Positions 1 through 5,477 of a stretch of DNA of 7,220 bases are shown one piece after another. The notes under the pieces are model-generated. The model did no database searches. It was not told where the DNA came from and saw nothing but the letters and a program-made list of their open reading frames with translations. The DNA is taken from the NCBI GenBank assembly GCA_934699065.1, contig CAKUWD010000148.1:1-7220 (forward strand), in the 5' to 3' direction. A program made the translations under genes and the position numbers. Source of the DNA: an uncultured Treponema sp. (GTDB lineage: Bacteria > Spirochaetota > Spirochaetia > Treponematales > Treponemataceae). Numbering within the stretch: the stretch's first letter is position 1; each line of letters opens with the position of its first letter.

Positions 1-130
1 CCTTCAATCCATCCCCGTCATGCCGAACTTGTTTCGGCATCTCCTTTACAAAAAGAACCGTGAATACAGCGCCAAACACAGCTCCCAACCAAATCAAGAT
101 TTTCTTAATCACTTCCCAAACTTTCTTCAT
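1..130 (-). CDS. Partial small membrane protein of the lysis/tail cassette (N-terminal 43 residues)
   Basis: This is an open frame that begins with ATG at 128-130 and is still open at the left edge, so only 43 codons are visible. An AAGGAG Shine-Dalgarno sequence sits five bases upstream of the ATG, the best ribosome site in the phage block. Residues 1-10 are basic and residues 11-29 form one hydrophobic helix (ILIWLGAVFGAVFTVLFV), so the product should sit in the inner membrane. It overlaps the last 26 bases of the preceding 72-aa gene, which argues for co-translation. From its position after an NlpC/P60 hydrolase and another small membrane protein, a holin or spanin-like accessory role is possible, but no family is recognised. 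From residue 31 the reading frame passes through a palindromic repeat and reads MPKQVRHDG, so the original C terminus has probably been replaced or extended. Confidence 0.6.
   Translation of the reverse strand, partial: MKKVWEVIKKILIWLGAVFGAVFTVLFVKEMPKQVRHDGDGLK
20..40. repeat. Short palindromic (REP-like) element inside a coding sequence
   Basis: The sequence shows a perfect 8-base inverted repeat, ATGCCGAA and TTCGGCAT, around a 5-base loop. The flanking GTC and CTCC match a dispersed palindrome that I remember from many genomes (translations such as RHAELVSAS or MPKQVRHD), including Treponema. Family membership comes from memory and was not searched. The element lies in frame in the small membrane gene at the left edge and encodes its residues 31-37. 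Confidence 0.6.
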
Positions 131-323
131 CTATCTCCTTCTTTGAAAACTTAAAGTCCTTAAACTTCTGAACCTCACGGCCAGCAATCACAGCCATAGT
201 AACCGTAAGCCATTCAGCTCCACCGATTTTCCCAAAACATTTAAGCACTGTCGCAATAACAAAGATTACAAACTTTACACTAAGCAGTTTCTCAATCAAT
301 CTCTGAAATCTAAAACTAATCAT
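105..323 (-). CDS. Small holin-like phage membrane protein (72 aa)
   Basis: The product is short and has two hydrophobic stretches, roughly residues 17-30 (VKFVIFVIATVL) and 36-48 (AEWLTVTMAVIAG). A charged Lys/Asp/Glu-rich C terminus follows, with no enzymatic motif. This size and layout fit class II holins and other small phage membrane proteins that let a cell-wall hydrolase reach the peptidoglycan. The neighbouring 191-aa hydrolase supports this, but the sequence alone does not prove holin function. The start ATG overlaps the hydrolase stop (ATGA), so translation is probably coupled. The ribosome-binding sequence AGAGG directly abuts the ATG with no spacer, which also suggests reinitiation rather than independent initiation. 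Confidence 0.6.
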   Translation of the reverse strand: MISFRFQRLIEKLLSVKFVIFVIATVLKCFGKIGGAEWLTVTMAVIAGREVQKFKDFKFSKKEIDEESLGSD

Positions 324-895
324 CCTCTAGCTCCATCAATAGCATTTCGAATCTGTTCAAACTGGTAGTCAGCACCAAACAAATCAAAGTTATCATCACT
401 AGCTTTCTGCAAAGCCTCTCTATCCAAGCCACGAACAATCACACGGTAATCATTCGCCTGATAATAAGGCTTCATATCAGAAAGAGAACGAAGCTCCGAA
501 TAAGGCTCTACACAATTCAGAACAACATCCCGTCCGCAGACACCAGCCACATGACAAACTTCATTTTCCTTGTACAATCTGGATCCAAGTTTTCTGTCAT
601 ACAAAGTCACAAAAAAAGCTGCCTGAATATCATCCTTCTGGGGATTCTTCTTTGTAAAATACTTTTTGAATAATGCATCCGCAGTAACACGAATAGCACA
701 TCCTGTAGCCAGCAAGAGGGCAAGACAAACTGAGCCAGAACAATCAGAACTCAAGAGATTTTCTTTACCGCTTTCATATTTCAGAAACTGCATCCTTCCA
801 AGAAAGTAGCGGTAACGTTCAGCTTCACTAAGTCCTTCCACAATTTCTTTTTCAGCTTCCAGCATCAGTCTCATTCTTAAATTAGAGTTGTCCAT
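320..895 (-). CDS. Phage NlpC/P60-family cell-wall hydrolase (putative endolysin or tail-associated peptidase)
   Basis: The 191-aa protein carries the NlpC/P60 cysteine-peptidase signature. The DCSG motif at residues 51-54 gives the nucleophile Cys52, followed by a hydrophobic helix and a TADALF segment. Then come a beta strand (AAFFVTLYD) and His115 in EVCHVAGVCG, the position of the catalytic His. N127 or E130 could be the third polar residue. Members of the family cleave peptide cross-links or stems in peptidoglycan. Directly downstream of tail genes and next to small membrane proteins, it could be the lysis enzyme or a tail-tip peptidase that opens the wall on infection. There is no signal peptide, so export would need a holin or the virion. 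An AAAGGA ribosome site sits seven bases before the ATG, and the previous stop is one base away. The N-terminal 40 residues are helical and unassigned. Confidence 0.75.
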   Translation of the reverse strand: MDNSNLRMRLMLEAEKEIVEGLSEAERYRYFLGRMQFLKYESGKENLLSSDCSGSVCLALLLATGCAIRVTADALFKKYFTKKNPQKDDIQAAFFVTLYDRKLGSRLYKENEVCHVAGVCGRDVVLNCVEPYSELRSLSDMKPYYQANDYRVIVRGLDREALQKASDDNFDLFGADYQFEQIRNAIDGARG

Positions 896-896
896 A

Positions 897-1223
897 TCAC
901 ATTCCTTTCACAATCAAAGTGATAACCGTAACCGCTACATTAAAGCAGGAAATCACACATGCAATCACAGCCATATTTCTTCCGGCTTTTCCGTTGTCTG
1001 CCTTAATATGTTCTTCAAGGCGACGAGCAGTTGCACATACATTCGGATTAAACTGGCAGGCAGTAGACCTGTTATCAAGACAATCCATCCTTTTTTCAAC
1101 TGCAGTCTTAAACTCTTTCATTTCAGCTCTGAATCCAGAAAGCTCCACCTGTAAGCCGTTCATAGACTTAACTAACAATTCAATGTCTTCTATAATCATC
1201 CTCCCTAAACACGAGTCACCCAT
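897..1223 (-). CDS. Coiled-coil protein with C-terminal membrane anchor (XhlA-like lysis accessory)
   Basis: The 108-aa product has a predicted amphipathic coiled-coil region (about residues 10-50, heptad-like ELLVKSMNGLQVELSGF). A Cys/Arg-containing linker follows, then one hydrophobic helix at about residues 84-105 and a short basic tail. This order matches XhlA/haemolysin-type phage proteins, which anchor to the membrane and help holin-endolysin lysis. The match is architectural only. The frame opens at 1223, overlapping the tail gene by 19 bases, but that ATG has no clear ribosome site. A second in-frame ATG at 1199 is directly abutted by a strong GGGAGG with no spacer. The real start is therefore uncertain by eight codons, and translation probably depends on ribosomes finishing the upstream gene. 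Confidence 0.6.
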   Translation of the reverse strand: MGDSCLGRMIIEDIELLVKSMNGLQVELSGFRAEMKEFKTAVEKRMDCLDNRSTACQFNPNVCATARRLEEHIKADNGKAGRNMAVIACVISCFNVAVTVITLIVKGM

Positions 1224-2707
1224 ATTTCAGAGCTAAACGCATCTTCTTTTTTGTATCTAAAAGTGAGCTCATCAATTCTCACTTTTTTAAATCCACTTTG
1301 AGCATTAAGCCGAATGTCCATAAAAGCTCCCACACGAGCATGAATCAGAGGAAGATAAGTTGTCAGGTAATAGCCGCCTTTACAGTTGATACAGTCCTGA
1401 AGAAGATCTTTAGCACGACGCTGGCAGAAAGGTTCATCTTCAAATAAATCATCAGAGAGATATTTCGAAGTAACGTTTTTAACAATCTGACCTTTTGCTG
1501 CAATCTCGTTATCATCTTTTACAAAAATGCTGTAGTTAGTTTCAGAAATAATTGCCCGACCAAAAATCGCAGCTTTGTATAATCCAATAAGATTTCCATT
1601 TCTCGAAAGCTGAACAATAGCGCGGTCTTTGTAAGTTGAAGTATCAAATTGCACTACCGAGAAATCCTCGGTGGTTGAGCCTGTCGAAACCACCATTTCA
1701 TCAAGAAATTCTTCCTCAGTAGTAAGCTGGTCCGCATACACAACATTCCTCGTTTTTCCTTCATCATTCTTCGCCGTATAAATTGCCTGGTAATCATTGT
1801 CAGAAATAATCTTCCTACTATCATCCGTAAACGGATAGTATGGTCTCATATCCTCGTCATACCAAACCGGCGCATCAGAGTAGCTCCAGAGTTCCTGGCG
1901 TTCAGTCTGTACATAGCGTGTATATTTCAAACGAACATTATTCGCATACTTATCATTGTTATTAAAAAATCTGTAATGAGTAATCTGAGTTTCGTCCAAA
2001 GTAAAATCAGAATCCTCACTGTAATCATTTTCAGTGTCGTAAGGACTCTCAATAAAACTCAGAGTCAAATCCTTACCGCATTCCACAACAGCATCGTAAG
2101 CCTTAGCCAGAGCACAAAGCTCCTTCCAGGCAGACCCAGCCACAACAACATAAGGAATGTCAAAAGGTAAAGAGCCGCAGTTAATCTCATTTGCACGAAT
2201 CCCACCACGAGCTGCTATAATATGAACAAGCGATTTTTCCGGCTGCAGTCTGTCACAAACAACTGAGTGAACAACTGTCTGAGCATCAGTCCAGTTTCGC
2301 TGAAGCTTTGTGTCATCAAGCTTAGTACTCAAATCAATCAGGCGTACTTTGGTAGTCTTATCAAGAAAACCGGTCTCCTGACTTTGAAATCCGCTATCAT
2401 CCACAAACATGTGAAAGCGGAAAAATGTATTTGTCCTGTCGCCAAAGCAATACCAGATCTGAACTCCAAGACCAGGAACATATTCCGGATTCTTTTCTAT
2501 GTCATAAATACCTTTCAAAAGAAGCTCGCCGCAGTTTACAATTCCACCAGCTTCCGTGTTATAAGAAGTTGCAACGCATTCAAGAATATCAGAGTCCGGA
2601 ATATAAACATCGCCACTACTAAGTTCCAGAACAATACGAACAAAAGGATGTGCATCTGTATCGCAAATCTTATTTTCAACTTCAGGCGGTAACTCGTAAA
2701 ATCTCAT
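1205..2707 (-). CDS. Phage tail hub/baseplate-like structural protein (500 aa)
   Basis: This is the largest gene of the window, in a typical position between a tail-tube-like gene and the lysis genes. No catalytic motif is visible. The protein is rich in beta-strand patterns, aromatic and acidic residues. The segment around residues 193-215 (AWKELCALAKAYDAVVECGK) resembles the hub domain of tail proteins such as gp27-like or prophage tail endopeptidase families, where a helix precedes a 'D/G-L-x-L' strand. The likely role is the hub at the tail tip. The ATG overlaps the stop of the upstream gene (ATGA) and follows AGGTGG at normal spacing. A palindromic repeat is embedded at about residues 338-352 (reading VVSTGSTTED). 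It keeps the frame open and probably forms an extra loop. Product identity is inferred from context and general pattern, not a clear family match. Confidence 0.6.
   Translation of the reverse strand: MRFYELPPEVENKICDTDAHPFVRIVLELSSGDVYIPDSDILECVATSYNTEAGGIVNCGELLLKGIYDIEKNPEYVPGLGVQIWYCFGDRTNTFFRFHMFVDDSGFQSQETGFLDKTTKVRLIDLSTKLDDTKLQRNWTDAQTVVHSVVCDRLQPEKSLVHIIAARGGIRANEINCGSLPFDIPYVVVAGSAWKELCALAKAYDAVVECGKDLTLSFIESPYDTENDYSEDSDFTLDETQITHYRFFNNNDKYANNVRLKYTRYVQTERQELWSYSDAPVWYDEDMRPYYPFTDDSRKIISDNDYQAIYTAKNDEGKTRNVVYADQLTTEEEFLDEMVVSTGSTTEDFSVVQFDTSTYKDRAIVQLSRNGNLIGLYKAAIFGRAIISETNYSIFVKDDNEIAAKGQIVKNVTSKYLSDDLFEDEPFCQRRAKDLLQDCINCKGGYYLTTYLPLIHARVGAFMDIRLNAQSGFKKVRIDELTFRYKKEDAFSSEIWVTRV
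1653..1694. repeat. Double palindromic (REP-like) element within the tail hub gene
   Basis: Two overlapping inverted repeats are visible. One pairs 1653-1661 with 1667-1675 (core ACCGAG / CTCGGT, loop AAATC, one T-G wobble). The other pairs GGTGGTT at 1670-1676 with AACCACC at 1688-1694. They share bases 1670-1675, so the two hairpins exclude each other. The second resembles a widespread palindrome that I recall as reading VVEPVETT or STGSTT depending on frame. That identification is from memory. The element is in frame and supplies about 15 residues of the 500-aa protein. Confidence 0.6.
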
Positions 2708-3483
2708 AATACCACCTGTGTGTTTTGTTCACTGTTACGGATATTAAAAACAACAATTCCTGTTACTTCAAACTTCTGATAACAAAGCACTGTATCAGCA
2801 CAGTTGATGTCTGCCATATCATCAAGCGGCTTCAAATCATAAAGGTCTAACCAGATACCTAATCGCTGGTCCAGTGTAATAGAAAGCTTTTCAATTTTAT
2901 TCTGTGTCGGGTAATGTTCTGTGCTTAATGGAAAGTACAGAGTAATCTGATACTTTGCTTTTTCATTGAATTTGCCTATAAACTCAAAGCGGTAAACAAG
3001 AGGCAGCTTTTTTAAGTCGGCAATTACACTATGACCATCATAATAAAAAGTGCGGCACTCACTCCAAGTCAAAGAGGGGGTAGTAATATCCCAGCCAGTA
3101 GTAAAAGAATCATCATTATCTTTTACATCAAGCCTGAAATAAAGAGGTTCATTGTTTTCTGCGCGAAGCTCAAAATCTTTTACAGATACATTTTTATAAA
3201 TCAGCTTTTCACAAACGCGGTCTACAAGAATATCAAACTTTTCATTTGAATAAAAAAGCAAAAGGAACAGAGCAAGAATATTATTATATTCAAGTCTCGT
3301 AACCACGCAGCCAGTGATTGCCTTGCCGGTTTCAACAAGCTTCTCTCTGTTCCTTAAGCCAATCACTCCAGGCAGAGCGTAGCCTTTGGACGCAGTGCGT
3401 ACAGTTTCCTCGCTGTAAGGTAATGGATAATATTCTCCGTCTTTTGCTATCGTCAGTGTGCAGTCTCTACCTTGAACTTTCAT
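2704..3483 (-). CDS. Phage tail structural protein, tail-tube-like (259 aa)
   Basis: No enzymatic motif is seen. The N-terminal third (CTLTIAKDGEYYPLPYSEET, then a conserved-looking VETGKAITGCVVTRLEYNN around residues 50-68) resembles the layout of phage tail-tube or distal-tail proteins. In those families a beta hairpin is followed by a 'v-tG-x-x-x-G-x-v-t-x-L' strand. The remainder is rich in alternating hydrophobic residues, as expected for beta-sandwich virion proteins. It lies immediately upstream of the hub-like gene and overlaps it by four bases (ATGA), so the two are translated together. The ribosome site before the ATG at 3483 is weak (TTGAGCT). It is the first phage gene after the cargo block, and no tape-measure or other tail gene is seen upstream of it in the window. 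The assignment as tail protein is fairly safe, but the exact tail part is a guess. Confidence 0.55.
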   Translation of the reverse strand: MKVQGRDCTLTIAKDGEYYPLPYSEETVRTASKGYALPGVIGLRNREKLVETGKAITGCVVTRLEYNNILALFLLLFYSNEKFDILVDRVCEKLIYKNVSVKDFELRAENNEPLYFRLDVKDNDDSFTTGWDITTPSLTWSECRTFYYDGHSVIADLKKLPLVYRFEFIGKFNEKAKYQITLYFPLSTEHYPTQNKIEKLSITLDQRLGIWLDLYDLKPLDDMADINCADTVLCYQKFEVTGIVVFNIRNSEQNTQVVL

Positions 3484-3513
3484 AGCTCAAGTGTAAGCCC
3501 AAAGCCGTGTGCA

Positions 3514-3539
3514 AAAAGGTTCAGATTTCTTAACCTTTT
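3514..3539 (-). terminator. Weak hairpin between cargo operon and tail genes
   Basis: An 8-bp perfect inverted repeat (AAAAGGTT / AACCTTTT) with a 10-base loop lies in the 79-base gap. On the minus strand it ends in five Ts followed by G. The stem is AT-rich and the T run short, so termination would be partial at best. It may mark the border between the inserted cargo and the phage operon. No convincing promoter for the tail genes was seen in this gap. Confidence 0.3.
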
Positions 3540-3562
3540 AGGTCAAAATAAAGAAAAAAGTA

Positions 3563-4120
3563 TTATTTGTTATGTAACTGTAATTTTGTTTTAAATAATT
3601 CACGCTTTGCTATAGAATATGCATTCATACATCGAATTACATATAAATCATCAAATACTTTTTTATCCGCAATGAAATCTTCAGATATTATAGTTTCCTG
3701 AAAATTTGAAAAGGATGTTTCAAAACTAGAATCAATTTTAATCTTCTCGTCTTTATAAAGAGTCATTAAAATATCAAAATTGTTTCTAGTTGCAGTAAAT
3801 GACGCCAAGAACCAATCGCGTACTTCTTTTGATAGAACTTGATTTTTTAAGGAATATACTTTTGAGATAATAGATTTTATTGATTCTTGATACATTTCAT
3901 AAACTTCATTCATGACGTCATGTTTACGCTGTCTTTTTGTAACTACAACAGAAACAAAATATGTCACACAAAAGCCTAAAACAACTGTAATTAGTAAAGT
4001 TGCAATATCAATAATAGTGAATGAATAAAAACTATCAAGACCAAAATCAATTTGTAATATAGATAGTACAAGTATTGCGATTAAAACCAATAAAATGGAA
4101 ACTATTGCAAAAATAATCAC
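3563..4120 (-). CDS. Two-helix membrane protein with cytosolic helical domain (candidate effector)
   Basis: The start is a GTG overlapping the stop of the upstream gene (GTGA), with AGGA seven bases before it. Residues 2-23 and about 36-60 are strongly hydrophobic transmembrane helices joined by a short loop (IDFGLDSFYSF). The second helix is followed by KRQRKHD, which by the positive-inside rule puts the remaining ~120 residues in the cytosol. That domain is mostly helical and charged (EVYEMYQESIKSIISKVYSLKNQ and onward), with no recognised catalytic motif. No family is recognised. As the last gene of a translationally coupled trio with an ATPase and a STAS-like protein, it could be the membrane-acting output of the system or a membrane docking subunit. 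Effector function is inference. It is markedly AT-rich compared with the tail genes. Confidence 0.7.
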   Translation of the reverse strand: MIIFAIVSILLVLIAILVLSILQIDFGLDSFYSFTIIDIATLLITVVLGFCVTYFVSVVVTKRQRKHDVMNEVYEMYQESIKSIISKVYSLKNQVLSKEVRDWFLASFTATRNNFDILMTLYKDEKIKIDSSFETSFSNFQETIISEDFIADKKVFDDLYVIRCMNAYSIAKRELFKTKLQLHNK

Positions 4121-4440
4121 TTTGTTTTCCTAGCTTCCAAAATATATTTAGTTACATCTCTGATGATTTTTGGATCATTTTCGCTTACTAAAATAAAACG
4201 TGATAAAATTTCTTTTTCAGGTATATCTTTATTATCTCTTGTTAATTGTCCAAAAGCTTCTTCTAAGAAAGAAGGAGGATATCCTAATGCACCGTCAAAA
4301 ATAATTTTTACTTGTTCACCAGAAAGAAAGGCGTCATCTAATAATTCCTTTCTGAATAGTTCACCAGAAAATGGACCTTGCACAATTTTCCTTGTTCCTG
4401 GAGTCATTGTAAAATCTACTGGTATATTAATTATTTTCAT
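4117..4440 (-). CDS. DUF4325 / STAS-like domain protein (107 aa)
   Basis: This small soluble protein is almost entirely one domain. Residues 21-66 read GPFSGELFRKEL, a KIIFDGALGY strand, then PPSFLEEAFGQL. The last segment matches the hallmark of the STAS-like DUF4325 family (SFLeEafG). STAS domains commonly serve as phosphorylatable switch partners of GHKL kinases, as in SpoIIAA with SpoIIAB. Ser57, at the start of the SFLEEAFG helix, lies where the regulatory serine sits in STAS antagonists, but its phosphorylation is only a hypothesis. The gene overlaps the ATPase gene by 14 bases, has a good AGAGGA ribosome site four bases before ATG, and overlaps the membrane gene by four bases. DUF4325 proteins are, to my knowledge, often found beside ATP-binding proteins like this one. 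The molecular role of the family is not well established. Confidence 0.75.
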   Translation of the reverse strand: MKIINIPVDFTMTPGTRKIVQGPFSGELFRKELLDDAFLSGEQVKIIFDGALGYPPSFLEEAFGQLTRDNKDIPEKEILSRFILVSENDPKIIRDVTKYILEARKTK

Positions 4441-5422
4441 CTTTTCCTCTTACTTCGAAATCCCAAGATATAATACTACCTTTAAAATGATGACATAAAT
4501 TTATTTTCTTATCTACACCAACTTTATAATATCCTAAATTTGCAACAAGTACAAGATTTGATATTAATCCTTGTTTCTCGTATTCTTTTATATTAGGTAG
4601 TCCTTGATTTCTTGTTGCCTTGCCAGTCCTACTTCTTGGAGCATTACCAGATACTGCGAGTTTTAATGCTTCTGAATCATTTACATTTTTTTCAAGTAAT
4701 CGTTTATTAATTGTTTTAGCAATACCTGCTCCATTATCGACCATTGCAAAATGAACTTTATCATTAATTTCATCATAAATAGACATCGTCCACCAATGTA
4801 TCTTCCCATATTCACCATTTGCTGCATGATCATTTGTGTTTGCCATACATTCAATGATAGTATTATAAATAGCTGCTTCTTCTGCATTTTCTAATGGAAC
4901 ACTTTTCTTTTTCATAAAATCAATGATATCTTTAGCTTCTTGAGGCATAACTTCATCATTTGTTCTTACTGCAAGAATAGAATCCTTATGAGTTTCCCTT
5001 GAAGGTGAAATACCACTATTTACAAAGTCATAAAAACCTGAATAGATAAAAATTCGATGAGCATCAGTTCCCTTCATAGGTGGTGTCCCTGATAAAGATA
5101 CTTTTTTCTCATTTGCAGCATTTACAAGAACGAGCATATATAATATAGCTTCTGGGCTAATTTTTGTAACTTTTCTTAGAGATAAATGCACAGATCTATT
5201 ATTATCAATAGCTTCTGAAACTTTTGTTAGATATTCAATTGTTTTCTCAGGATTCTCTGATACACTAAAAACTTCAGGTGCAACAAATTTTTTTCTCGAA
5301 TTTTTCTTTTTAGCATCAGAATTTCTAGAACCATTCTTTTTTTGATGTCTTTTTTCCATCGCTTTTAAAGAACGGATTTTATTAAAATGTTTAAACTTCT
5401 TTTCTTTATATAATTTTTTCAT
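4427..5422 (-). CDS. STAS-like / GHKL (HATPase_c) ATP-binding protein with basic N terminus
   Basis: Three regions can be read in the 331 residues. Residues 1-46 are extremely Lys/Arg-rich and probably disordered, a possible nucleic-acid or membrane contact. Residues about 48-140 resemble a STAS-like fold (HLSLRKVTKISPEAILYMLVLV then a second strand/helix). Residues about 180-325 form a GHKL ATPase: N box with E191, N195 and H199 (IIECMANTNDHA), G1 box D229-G231-G233 (VDNGAGI), and a G2-like GLPNI at 274-278. All main ATP/Mg-binding positions appear intact, so it should bind ATP. Such domains act as serine kinases of STAS partners (SpoIIAB/RsbW type) or as ATP-driven clamps. The overlapping DUF4325 gene is the obvious partner. 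The ATG at 5422 lacks a properly spaced ribosome site; a 9-codon leader ORF overlaps it. Another in-frame ATG at codon 22 is equally unsupported. Confidence 0.75.
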   Translation of the reverse strand: MKKLYKEKKFKHFNKIRSLKAMEKRHQKKNGSRNSDAKKKNSRKKFVAPEVFSVSENPEKTIEYLTKVSEAIDNNRSVHLSLRKVTKISPEAILYMLVLVNAANEKKVSLSGTPPMKGTDAHRIFIYSGFYDFVNSGISPSRETHKDSILAVRTNDEVMPQEAKDIIDFMKKKSVPLENAEEAAIYNTIIECMANTNDHAANGEYGKIHWWTMSIYDEINDKVHFAMVDNGAGIAKTINKRLLEKNVNDSEALKLAVSGNAPRSRTGKATRNQGLPNIKEYEKQGLISNLVLVANLGYYKVGVDKKINLCHHFKGSIISWDFEVRGKDENN

Positions 5423-5435
5423 TTTTAATATCCAT
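5406..5435 (-). other. Possible 9-codon leader ORF overlapping the ATPase start
   Basis: On the minus strand an ATG at 5435 opens a short frame reading MDIKNEKII and stops at 5406-5408, just inside the ATPase gene in another frame. The AGG of TTAGGTAATA lies five bases before this ATG, whereas the ATPase ATG is 18 bases away from it. The leader could couple or restrict translation of the ATPase. It may equally be chance, since the region is very A-rich. Confidence 0.3.
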
Positions 5436-5477
5436 TATTACCTAACATTGAAAAAAGAGTAGATTACTGAATAATTA

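Noticed and set aside
888..1236. Plus-strand open frames of 88 and 105 aa opposite the coiled-coil gene
   Set aside because: They lie wholly opposite a well-placed minus-strand operon gene, have no ribosome site, and their sequences look like antisense translation.
1976..2692. Plus-strand open frames of 64, 141 and 65 aa inside the tail hub gene
   Set aside because: They are antisense to a 500-aa gene whose own start overlaps its neighbour, show no family pattern, and are mutually overlapping in different frames.
4163..4498. Plus-strand 111-aa frame opposite the DUF4325 gene
   Set aside because: It is the mirror of a conserved-looking domain gene and covers the overlap between two coupled genes; low complexity Ser/Ile/Phe content is typical of antisense AT-rich DNA.
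4681..4887. Minus-strand 68-aa frame inside the ATPase gene
   Set aside because: It is out of frame across the GHKL N-box and G1-box region, so the ATPase frame is clearly the real one.
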